DNA of 6,504 nucleotides from JAFGKM01 sp964403465 (GTDB taxonomy: Bacteria > Ratteibacteria > UBA8468 > B48-G9 > JAFGKM01). Positions 1 to 6,504 of this stretch are shown here, piece by piece. The position numbers and the translations under genes are program-made. The stretch is from assembly GCA_964403465.1 (NCBI GenBank), contig CAYOFY010000081.1:1-6504 (forward strand), read 5' to 3'. The notes beneath the pieces were generated by a model that worked only from the letters and a program-made list of their open reading frames with translations, did not search any database and was not told the DNA's origin. Numbering within the stretch: position 1 is the first letter of the stretch; every line of letters starts with the position of its first letter.

Positions 1-2
1 AA

Positions 3-1079
3 ATGACGCCGAGGGAAAGGTTCCGCAGGGTGTACGATTTTGAGAAAGTGGACAGGCCGCCGCGGTGCGAAGCACTCTATTCCTGGGGCGAAACAATCGC
101 GCAGTGGAAAGAAAAAGGAACCTTCCCCGAAAACGGGGACTGGATGGAGTATTTCGGCTTTGAGCCTTACCTGTCTTTTTCAGGCGGACTGGGATTTACC
201 CAGATGGCTCTTTCTGGTCCGCCTGTCACTGTGAAACTGTTGAAGAGAGACGGTTATGTTGAAACATGGGAGGATGACCTCGGGCTCATATGGCAGAAAA
301 GGACCGATTGCGTGAGCATGCGCTGGCTGAAATTCCCGGTTGAAAACCATAAGGACTGGGTGGAAAAAATAAAACCGCGTCTCAAACCGGAGTTGCATAA
401 CTATGAAAATCTTGAAAAAGAAGCGGTTGATCTCCGGGAAAAGAATGACCATGCAAGAATATTTGCAATTGTCGGGCTGTATGCGTTCTGGCGCAACTTC
501 TGGGGAGAGGAAAAACTGGCCTACGCCTTCTATGATTGCCCTGAAACGATTCACGACATGGCAGAGACATGGCTCAGGATGCACTGCGAGTGTTCCCCCA
601 GGTGCTTTGAGGCCATTCCCGTGGACGGCATGTTTTTTCACGAAGACATGTCATATAAAAACGGTCCATTGATAGGACCCGACCTTTTTGACAGGTTCAT
701 GGCGCCCTATTACAGGGAACTCTTTGCACACCTGCGCAGATACGGGCAGAAAAGATTCCTGCTTGACTCGGACGGGAACAACGGGATTATTCTTGAACGG
801 TTCATGAATCTGGGGATGAACGGGCTTTTTCCCTTTGAGTGTGCCGCAGACTATGATATAGTGAAGTTCCGTAAAAAACATCCTGATTTTGTCATATACG
901 GTGGCATAGACAAGCGGGTGCTATTCGGAACCAGGGAGGAAATCAAAAGGGAAGTCATGAAAAAGGTGCCACAGGTATGGGAAACAGGCGGGTTTATTCC
1001 CTCCATAGACCACAGCGTGCCGCCGTGCCCGCAGGAGAATCTTGAGTATCTAATAAGCTGTATTCGTGGACTTTTTTAA
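3..1079 (+). CDS. Uroporphyrinogen decarboxylase (UroD)-fold protein, not HemE
   Basis: This 358-residue protein matches the UroD-like superfamily, which includes HemE and the cobalamin-linked methyltransferases MtaA/MtbA. The start MTPRERF followed by VDRPP (residues 17-20) is the usual opening of such paralogues, so the ATG two bases from the window edge is probably the true start; its ribosome binding site is outside the window. Barrel landmarks are HED (213-215), DSDGN (255-259), PFEC (277-280), GGIDKRVL (300-307) and DHSVPP (336-341). The HemE arginine-rich N-terminal RxxRQAGR-type motif is absent, so it is not the haem enzyme. The zinc-binding His-x-Cys of MtaA/MtbA is replaced by Asp255-x-Asp257, and the distal Cys region by Asp336-His337. 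There is no signal peptide. It is followed directly by a GH2 gene, which points to a catabolic role, possibly methyl transfer or metabolism of a modified sugar. Family is confident; reaction and substrate are unknown. Confidence 0.88.
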   Translation: MTPRERFRRVYDFEKVDRPPRCEALYSWGETIAQWKEKGTFPENGDWMEYFGFEPYLSFSGGLGFTQMALSGPPVTVKLLKRDGYVETWEDDLGLIWQKRTDCVSMRWLKFPVENHKDWVEKIKPRLKPELHNYENLEKEAVDLREKNDHARIFAIVGLYAFWRNFWGEEKLAYAFYDCPETIHDMAETWLRMHCECSPRCFEAIPVDGMFFHEDMSYKNGPLIGPDLFDRFMAPYYRELFAHLRRYGQKRFLLDSDGNNGIILERFMNLGMNGLFPFECAADYDIVKFRKKHPDFVIYGGIDKRVLFGTREEIKREVMKKVPQVWETGGFIPSIDHSVPPCPQENLEYLISCIRGLF

Positions 1080-1082
1080 GAA

Positions 1083-3980
1083 ATGCGAACAAAAACGCAG
1101 CTAAAAATATGGACAAACAAAGTGGAGAAAAAGAGAGTTATGGTGACACCTGTAAGGGTGAATCCGGTTTTGCTCCACCCTGATGAACAGAGGATGAATC
1201 TCGCCGGAGAATGGAGATTCAGACTTGACCCGGATGACACAGGTGTGAGAAAAGAATGGTTTAGAAAACCTCATATCCTGGCTGAAAAAATCGGGGTGCC
1301 AGGCAGTTGGCAGGGGCAGGGGTTCGGCGGTGACGAGGAAGAGGAGGTATGGGACTTCAGACTTAAAGCCCGGATATTCCGTGCCTCATACCAGGGAACT
1401 GCCTGGTATGGAAGGGCTTTTACGGTGCCGGAACAGTGGAGGGAGAAGCAGTTGTGGCTCCTGTTCGGAGGAGCGCATCCCACCGCCGAGGTATGGGTGA
1501 ATGGCTGTAAGGTTGGGGAAAATCATAACCCCATGGTTCCTTTCGGTTTTGATATCACCGGCATTTCAAAACCCGGGAAGGAGAATTTTGTACTGGTACG
1601 CATAAGTGAGGAAGACCGTATCTATGGATTCTCCTGGAACTTTCAGGCACGCTGGTCAGGGTTGTACAGGAATGTGGAGCTCCTTGCGACGGGTGACAAA
1701 TCAATTGATTACTGCCGGATATATCCCGACCTGGACGAAAAGACCGTGACCGTTAAGGTGCGCATATGCGGGCGGGCAAGATTGAAAGAAGAAACAAGGC
1801 TGATTATATCCGTCCGTCCGGCAGACGGAACGGGAAGACCAAGGGACGTAGCCGTTCCCGTGGAAGATACCGGAATATCGGAGGCATTAAAAATACCTGA
1901 TGCCGTTCCATGGACGCCTGATCGCCCCTTCCTTTACAGGGCGGATATGAAGATTCTCCGGGGAAAGGAGGTACTGGACGCCAGGAGCGAACGCATCGGG
2001 TTTGTCAAAATTGATACGGAAGGCAAGCATATAAGGATAGGAGGCGAGCCTTATTATCTCCGCGGGACGGGAGATTTTGTTCACTGTCCGGAGACAGGCT
2101 GTCCGGATACGGACAGGGTCCGTTGGCGCCGCAAACTCAAAACGCTCCGCGATTACGGCTACAACTACGTGAGATGCCAGTCCCACGTGCCCGTGCCGGA
2201 ATACATGGATGCCGCCGACGAAGCCGGGCTTATCGTGCAGAGCGAAGCGGGCATGCTCGGCGCCTGGGGAGGAATGAACCAGTACCATATTTACGCGTGG
2301 CCGCAGCCTCTGCCGGCATACAGGGAACATCTGCGTGAACAGTGGAACCTTGTAATTAGAAGAGATATCAATCACCCGTGCGCCAGCATCTACTGCATGA
2401 GCAACGAGCTTGCGGCTTTTCCTGCCGGAGGCAAAGATGACCGCAGCAATACCATGTTTTTTCCCAGGACCGCATGGCGGTGTTACGAAGAAACAAAAAG
2501 GTTGAAACCTTCAGCCATGGTATTATGGACCGACGGTGGTTTTTCCGAGATACTGCCTGCGGATTTTCTCAACACCGAAGCAGGCATGGATAAAAAGACC
2601 GAACTGCCTGTGATTCAGCACGAATTCCGGTGGTGGAGTTCCTTTCCGGATGTGCGCATAATAAAGAAGTATAGCGGTGCCCTGCGGCACTGGAGCGCGG
2701 AAATGGCTTTGAAAGCGGCTTCGGAGAGAGGGATTTCCCATATTCTGGAAAAAGCGGCGGAGAACAGCCAGCGCCTGCAGTTTATCGAGACGAAGGGCAA
2801 GATGGAAAATTGCCGCAGGGATTATCCACGGCTGGCAGGTATCTGCCACTTTGACGCTATGGATGCGGTACCTTCACCCCAGGGCATCATAGACGAGTTT
2901 TACGAGAAAAAGTATGCGGATTCCGCATCATGGAGACAGACCAACGGAGATGCGGTTATTCTGAGCAGTCTCAATTTCAATGACAGGGTTTTAATTGAAG
3001 GACAGGCATTCAGCTGCAATCTTTCAGTTTCCGATTTTTCACACCCTCATTTCCGGGAGCCTCTTCTCAGATGGCGGCTCATTATAGGCAATAAAGAATG
3101 TTCCTCGGGGCAAATCAGATACAAACATATACCCTTTCGCACCTGTGCAGCAGGAAAGATAAAAACCGAGGTCCCCGGCGTAAAAACTCCTGTTAAAGGA
3201 TACCTGGAGGCGTACCTGTCGGAAGATAAAAAGAGCATAACCAACAGGTGGGACCTCTGGGTATTTCCCGAAGCAGCAGTGCCTTCAAAAGAACTGGCGG
3301 TTTCAGGCAAACCTCAAGACACCTGGCTTAAAAGGTATGGGAGAATTCCGCATTTCAGCAGGAAAGACCATGTGCGCCTGCTTTTTACGGAACAGTTTGA
3401 CGGTATCGCTGAGAATTTTGCAAGGTCGGGCGGAAGCGTTTTTGTCGCCGCCGCAGAGGGGACGGTGCGACCCTTTTATCCCAAGCTTGGGCTGTCTGAA
3501 GGCAGGTACTTTTTTACTCCGCCGGCAAATTACGGTCCTTACGAAGATGGAAATAACGGGACCATCATACTCAACCATCCAATGCTGGGAGATTTTCCGC
3601 ATGAGGGGTTTGCCGACCTGCAGTTTTACCGGATGCTTGCGGAGTCGCCTCCTCTTGACCTTGAATATCTGGGACTTAACGATGGCGACCCGGTAATAAG
3701 GGCGGTGCATTCCTATCCACTCTGCCGTCCCATAGGGTATCTGCTTGAGCGCCGGCTGGGTAAAGGGAGTGTTATAATCAGCGCAATTGATTTCAATCGC
3801 GACTGGCCTGAGGCGCGCTACCTGCTTTATCAGATATGCGGATATGTTTCGGGAAAGAAAGAAAAGGCGCCGCCTCTCTCGGAAACCGCCCTTGCCGCTT
3901 TGCATTCGGCAGGAGAGCTGATGAAGTTGTCAATCCCCCTGAAAAGCAGGAAGGCAGTGAAATCGCGAAAAAGGAGATAA
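1083..3980 (+). CDS. Glycoside hydrolase family 2 enzyme with C-terminal amidotransferase-like domain
   Basis: This probable retaining exo-glycosidase has the GH2 domain order. The N-terminal sugar-binding sandwich (about 38-205) includes NLAGEWRF, VPGSW and AEVWVNG. It is followed by an Ig-like domain (about 206-310) and a TIM barrel (about 311-610). The acid/base is probably Glu442 in HPCASIYCMSNEL, where SNE replaces the common GNE. The nucleophile is probably Glu514 in PVIQHEFRWW. A beta-sandwich (about 620-730) ends in WDLWVFPE. Residues about 764-924 resemble a class I glutamine-amidotransferase/ThuA-like fold, with NHPMLGDFPHEGF at 831-843, as in many long GH2 proteins. The last 15 or so residues are basic. 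The full ORF gives 965 aa, but ATG 1140 (Met20; 946 aa) is the more likely start: the first 19 residues are basic, poorly family-like and lack a clear ribosome binding site. There is no signal peptide, so it is likely cytoplasmic. Beta-galactosidase, beta-glucuronidase or another specificity cannot be chosen from sequence. Confidence 0.92.
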   Translation: MRTKTQLKIWTNKVEKKRVMVTPVRVNPVLLHPDEQRMNLAGEWRFRLDPDDTGVRKEWFRKPHILAEKIGVPGSWQGQGFGGDEEEEVWDFRLKARIFRASYQGTAWYGRAFTVPEQWREKQLWLLFGGAHPTAEVWVNGCKVGENHNPMVPFGFDITGISKPGKENFVLVRISEEDRIYGFSWNFQARWSGLYRNVELLATGDKSIDYCRIYPDLDEKTVTVKVRICGRARLKEETRLIISVRPADGTGRPRDVAVPVEDTGISEALKIPDAVPWTPDRPFLYRADMKILRGKEVLDARSERIGFVKIDTEGKHIRIGGEPYYLRGTGDFVHCPETGCPDTDRVRWRRKLKTLRDYGYNYVRCQSHVPVPEYMDAADEAGLIVQSEAGMLGAWGGMNQYHIYAWPQPLPAYREHLREQWNLVIRRDINHPCASIYCMSNELAAFPAGGKDDRSNTMFFPRTAWRCYEETKRLKPSAMVLWTDGGFSEILPADFLNTEAGMDKKTELPVIQHEFRWWSSFPDVRIIKKYSGALRHWSAEMALKAASERGISHILEKAAENSQRLQFIETKGKMENCRRDYPRLAGICHFDAMDAVPSPQGIIDEFYEKKYADSASWRQTNGDAVILSSLNFNDRVLIEGQAFSCNLSVSDFSHPHFREPLLRWRLIIGNKECSSGQIRYKHIPFRTCAAGKIKTEVPGVKTPVKGYLEAYLSEDKKSITNRWDLWVFPEAAVPSKELAVSGKPQDTWLKRYGRIPHFSRKDHVRLLFTEQFDGIAENFARSGGSVFVAAAEGTVRPFYPKLGLSEGRYFFTPPANYGPYEDGNNGTIILNHPMLGDFPHEGFADLQFYRMLAESPPLDLEYLGLNDGDPVIRAVHSYPLCRPIGYLLERRLGKGSVIISAIDFNRDWPEARYLLYQICGYVSGKKEKAPPLSETALAALHSAGELMKLSIPLKSRKAVKSRKRR
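1124..1137 (+). promoter_or_regulatory. Candidate ribosome binding site for the GH2 gene (start at 1140)
   Basis: A purine-rich stretch contains GGAG (1124-1127, 12 bases before ATG 1140) and GAGAG (1133-1137, 2 bases before it). Neither spacing is ideal, but together they support ATG 1140 over ATG 1083, whose upstream bases (the T-rich end of the preceding gene) show no Shine-Dalgarno sequence. Confidence 0.45.
3971..3976 (+). promoter_or_regulatory. Ribosome binding site of the PL22-like gene, inside the GH2 gene end
   Basis: AAGGAG lies 8 bases before ATG 3985 and within the last codons of the GH2 gene, whose TAA is at 3978-3980. A ribosome finishing the GH2 gene would sit on this site, which suggests coupled translation and fixes the start of the next gene. 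Confidence 0.85.
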
Positions 3981-3984
3981 CAAA

Positions 3985-5154
3985 ATGAGCGAGGCAAAGG
4001 AATTCAAGGATTCCCTCACAGGACGCAGGGTCTGGCAGGCAACGTCCGTGGGTAATCACAACCAGGCATTCTATTTCCACGACAGGGGCTGGTCAAGAGA
4101 CAGCCGGTGGCTCTATTTCGCGTCCAGCAGGCCCACGGGCGATGACCCGGAAGGCACAAGGTTCAAACTGTACCGGATGAATCCTCCTGACGGTGACCCC
4201 GAACGTGTCAATGGAACCTGCCCGGTGCAGGGGAGTCTTTTACACCATCAGATTTTTCCCGATGACAGACATGTGCTGGAAAGGACAGCCGATGGGCTGT
4301 TTCAGGTCGATATGCATGGTGGCAGCCGCAAGAAACTGCTTGAGTTTGACAGAGAGCACGACTGGGAAGCTTTCAGTATTTCCTGTGACGGCAAGCTTCT
4401 TGCCGGACCCATGAGCACCAGGTACGTATCCGGCAGGAAAAAAAGCGATTTCCCTGACAGGGAAACCTACAATACGAACACCTGGCTTCTGCCGGACGTA
4501 AGGATAAGCTGGCTGGTGGTGGTGGACGCCGCTACCGGCAGGTCCGAGGAGATAACACACAGCAGGGACTGGTACACGCACGTGCAGTGGTCGCCGACTG
4601 ACCCGGGGCTGATAAGTTTCTGCCACGAGGGTATATGGCTGCTTGTTGAACGGACATGGCTGATAAGGGCGAACGGACACGGCCTCCGGCAGGTTGTGCA
4701 GACAAGAAAGGGGCTTGAGGGACTGGGACATGAGTTTTTCAGTCTTGACGGCGCCTGTATGTGGGGACACGGGTACCGCCCGCCGAAACTCTATACGGGC
4801 GGTCGAAGGGAGTTTGACACGTATTCCCGTTTCATCTTCCGCCAGTCGCTGTCCCACCCGCGTGATTACCGGGAGTGGCCTGAAGAAAAGGTCAGCCGCC
4901 ACTGGAACGCCGGCTCTTCTCAGCACTGGATTGTAGGTGACGGGACCCATGAGCCGAACTACGATTCCGCAGCCATCTGGCGGGCATGGATTGACATAGA
5001 CAGGGACCGGCTGGAGTTCGAGCCGCTGGCTTCCACCAGAGGACCCTACGAAGATATTGAGACGAACGCCCAGATTTCGCCTGACGGCCGCTGGGTGTCC
5101 TGGACATCCATACAGTCTACCGGCACTCCACAGGTATTCATAACGGAAATCTGA
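3985..5154 (+). CDS. Oligogalacturonate lyase-like (PL22-type) beta-propeller protein
   Basis: This 389-residue protein has about the length of known cytoplasmic oligogalacturonate lyases, which cleave short pectin oligomers by beta-elimination in a seven-bladed propeller. Blade-type repeats are visible: SRDSRWLYFAS (37-47), SPTDPGLISF (203-212) and SPDGRWVSWTS (365-375). Family-like motifs include LTGRRVWQAT (11-20), FCHEG (212-216), VERTW (221-225), GHEF (248-251) and VGDG (317-320). Compared from memory with the Yersinia enzyme, His249 matches the proposed catalytic His, Arg223 a conserved active-site Arg and His306 one metal-binding His. The region that should carry the metal-binding Gln...His-x-His instead reads E356-D-I-E-T-N361. 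It may therefore bind metal differently, use another substrate or have lost lyase activity. There is no signal peptide. The 4-base gap from the GH2 gene implies the same operon. A generic TolB/WD40-like propeller is the alternative, but FCHEG and GHEF favour the lyase family. Confidence 0.82.
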   Translation: MSEAKEFKDSLTGRRVWQATSVGNHNQAFYFHDRGWSRDSRWLYFASSRPTGDDPEGTRFKLYRMNPPDGDPERVNGTCPVQGSLLHHQIFPDDRHVLERTADGLFQVDMHGGSRKKLLEFDREHDWEAFSISCDGKLLAGPMSTRYVSGRKKSDFPDRETYNTNTWLLPDVRISWLVVVDAATGRSEEITHSRDWYTHVQWSPTDPGLISFCHEGIWLLVERTWLIRANGHGLRQVVQTRKGLEGLGHEFFSLDGACMWGHGYRPPKLYTGGRREFDTYSRFIFRQSLSHPRDYREWPEEKVSRHWNAGSSQHWIVGDGTHEPNYDSAAIWRAWIDIDRDRLEFEPLASTRGPYEDIETNAQISPDGRWVSWTSIQSTGTPQVFITEI

Positions 5155-5176
5155 GATTTTACTGGAAGTGGAATAC

Positions 5177-5183
5177 AAGGAGG
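5177..5183 (+). promoter_or_regulatory. Strong ribosome binding site for the GTG-started DUF6259-like gene
   Basis: AAGGAGG, close to the full anti-16S complement, lies 5 bases before GTG 5189 in the 34-base gap after the PL22-like gene. It is the main reason for choosing GTG 5189 over an in-frame GTG at 5168, which has no comparable site. Confidence 0.85.
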
Positions 5184-5188
5184 AAAAC

Positions 5189-6504
5189 GTGCAAAGATGT
5201 GAAAACGCACACGTGTGGAGCAAATATATCAAAAACGGAAGGACCACCGTTGAAATTAACCGACATGGCGCGGTGACGGGAATTTCGGATTCAAAATCCG
5301 GATATACCTATTTTGCTTCGGGCAAATCCGCCGTGAGCCTTTTCCATATTCTGATTCCCGTTCCCACGTGGTCGAGCAGAGCAATCCTTCCGTCTCTTTC
5401 GAAGGCTCCGGAGATAATTGATAATGCGGAAAGCTGTCTGCTGATTTACGATAATATGCAACTGAACAAAAAACCCACAGGCATAAGAGCTGAGTTGCGA
5501 ATGGTCTTTCCTCCAGGTAGTGATGAAATTCTTGTAACGTTACGCTTATCAAACAGTGGAAGAGAGACCGTTGCCGGGGTAGTCTTCCCATGGATAAAAG
5601 GATGGAGAAGTCCCGGTAATCCGTCCGGTGACTGTATTATGCTCGGGCCCTCATACGGAAAGGTCAATATGGATTCACTGCCCGGATGGACTCCTGCCTG
5701 GGGCAACGGTACATATGCCCAGAACTCGATAGGTGCCAGTTATCCCCAAGCACTGATAGTCCCGTGGATTGACTTTTCGGGTGAAAGGGGAGGTGTTTCA
5801 TGTATCAATTACCAGGAAGAGCCCAGGAATCACTATGCCTCAATTATAAAAGACATGGCACCTGATACTGAAGGGTATCCCGGTTTTCTATGGGGATTCT
5901 ACGCATACGTTCCTCCCGGCAGTAATTGGGAAAGTCCGGCTATGGGTATTTCCGTTCATGACGGAGATTGGCACCGGACCGCCGACAGGTACAGGAAATG
6001 GATGGATTGCAGAATTATTCCAGCAAAATCGAGCAAGAAATTCCGGGAGTCAATAGGTTCGCAACACGTCTTTTTCAATTATTTTGACGGAACACCCGTA
6101 CGCCCGTACAAAACTCTGCCTCAAATTGCCTCAACCGGACGCAAATACGGGGTGAGGGAGTTGTGCGTCTGGGACAGGCTGTCACTGGGTACTTATGTGC
6201 GGTTTGCTTCAGGAGAGGATTTGCTGCTATATCCTGAAGGTGACCGCAAGGTTCTGACTCGCGCAATACGGCAAGCCGTAAGAGCTGGAAGTGATGTCAG
6301 CGCCCTGGTCAATTTCCGCCTCATGAATAAGTCCATTAAAGCGGCTGAGAAATATGAAGATGAAATGCAGACAGCGCTCGATGGCAGCCCAAAAATGGAA
6401 ATTTACCCAGTTTCTCTCATCCCTGGTAATTTTTCTGCAGCCCATCTGGGACCGTATTGTGATTGTTTCAGTCCTTTTTCTGAAAAATACCGCCACCGCG
6501 TGCT
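5189..6504 (+). CDS. DUF6259-like putative glycan-active protein, partial (3' end missing)
   Basis: The frame is open for 438 codons from GTG 5189 to the window edge, with no stop, so the C-terminus is missing. The first 250 or so residues look like a beta-rich sandwich of the sugar-mutarotase or hydrolase-accessory type: VEINRHGAVTGISD (21-34) is the usual first strand pair. They include aromatic stretches such as FPWIKGWRSPG (133-143) and LPGWTPAWGNG (164-174). HDGDWHRTADRYRKWMD (257-273) closely resembles a motif I recall from DUF6259 proteins, which join such a sandwich to a TIM barrel. The barrel would begin near residue 290, and its active site probably lies mostly beyond the window. 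There is no signal peptide. It directly follows the PL22-like gene, so co-transcription is likely. The coding call is firm, because frame and ribosome binding site agree. DUF6259 membership is recognition by eye, and substrate and catalysis are unknown. Confidence 0.8.
   Translation, partial: MQRCENAHVWSKYIKNGRTTVEINRHGAVTGISDSKSGYTYFASGKSAVSLFHILIPVPTWSSRAILPSLSKAPEIIDNAESCLLIYDNMQLNKKPTGIRAELRMVFPPGSDEILVTLRLSNSGRETVAGVVFPWIKGWRSPGNPSGDCIMLGPSYGKVNMDSLPGWTPAWGNGTYAQNSIGASYPQALIVPWIDFSGERGGVSCINYQEEPRNHYASIIKDMAPDTEGYPGFLWGFYAYVPPGSNWESPAMGISVHDGDWHRTADRYRKWMDCRIIPAKSSKKFRESIGSQHVFFNYFDGTPVRPYKTLPQIASTGRKYGVRELCVWDRLSLGTYVRFASGEDLLLYPEGDRKVLTRAIRQAVRAGSDVSALVNFRLMNKSIKAAEKYEDEMQTALDGSPKMEIYPVSLIPGNFSAAHLGPYCDCFSPFSEKYRHRV

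Noticed and set aside
3..1079. Annotation as hemE (haem synthesis)
   Set aside because: The HemE N-terminal arginine motif is missing, and the neighbours are carbohydrate enzymes, not haem genes.
1069..1080. T-run at the end of the UroD-like gene, considered as a terminator
   Set aside because: The six or so T residues belong to the last codons and stop, there is no GC-rich hairpin before them, and the next gene follows at once.
2099..2116. Perfect 7-bp inverted repeat CTGTCCG-GATA-CGGACAG
   Set aside because: It lies deep in the GH2 coding sequence with no T-run after it. It encodes ordinary residues of the enzyme and is most likely coincidence.
1887..2375. A 162-codon open frame on the minus strand
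   Set aside because: It is antisense to the GH2 barrel and its product is not recognisable.
3303..3905. A 200-codon open frame on the minus strand
   Set aside because: It is opposite the GH2 C-terminal domains, with an unstructured, arginine-rich translation and no family features; the plus-strand gene explains this region.
4240..5247. A 335-codon open frame on the minus strand
   Set aside because: It lies almost wholly opposite the PL22-like gene. Its translation shows no recognisable family, domain pattern or good ribosome binding site, so it is an antisense shadow.
6095..6110. Short direct repeat CCCGTAC/CCCGTAC
   Set aside because: Two 7-base copies inside the DUF6259-like coding frame, too short and isolated to be a site or array.

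Overview
The window looks like part of one plus-strand operon for carbohydrate breakdown. Four genes lie head to tail with almost no space between them: (1) a uroporphyrinogen-decarboxylase-fold protein, (2) a large glycoside hydrolase family 2 (GH2) enzyme, (3) a beta-propeller protein related to oligogalacturonate lyase (PL22), and (4) a partial gene, running off the right edge, for a large protein that resembles the DUF6259 group. The fourth gene starts with GTG and has no stop inside the window, so a search for complete ATG-started ORFs misses it; its frame is open from 5189 to the last base.

Organism: no taxonomic marker is present. The combination of a UroD-like protein, a GH2 enzyme with a C-terminal amidotransferase-like domain, a PL22-like propeller and a DUF6259-like protein is one I associate with glycan-degrading Lentisphaerota/Kiritimatiellota/Verrucomicrobiota, Planctomycetota and similar lineages, often known from environmental or gut metagenomes. 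This is inference from gene content. Strong AGGAGG-type ribosome binding sites show bacterial translation signals.

Layout: 3-1079 UroD-like protein, only two bases from the left edge, so its promoter and ribosome binding site cannot be seen. 1083 (or more likely 1140)-3980 GH2 enzyme. 3985-5154 PL22-like propeller, whose ribosome binding site lies in the last codons of the GH2 gene. 5189-6504 DUF6259-like gene, preceded by a near-perfect AAGGAGG. No gap exceeds about 60 bases, and I see no terminator, tRNA, rRNA, CRISPR array, insertion sequence or phage element.

How the genes may work together: none of the four products shows a signal peptide or membrane segment at its N-terminus, so the pathway is probably cytoplasmic and acts on imported oligosaccharides. 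GH2 would remove a terminal sugar. The propeller and the DUF6259-like protein would act on the remaining, perhaps uronate-containing, oligosaccharide. The UroD-like protein may act on a methylated or otherwise modified substrate. The most unusual points are that the propeller keeps part of the recalled oligogalacturonate lyase active site but appears to have lost the metal-binding His-x-His, and that the UroD-like protein lacks both the HemE and the methyltransferase zinc signatures. The operon therefore looks like a carbohydrate pathway with substrates and reactions that cannot be assigned from known families alone.
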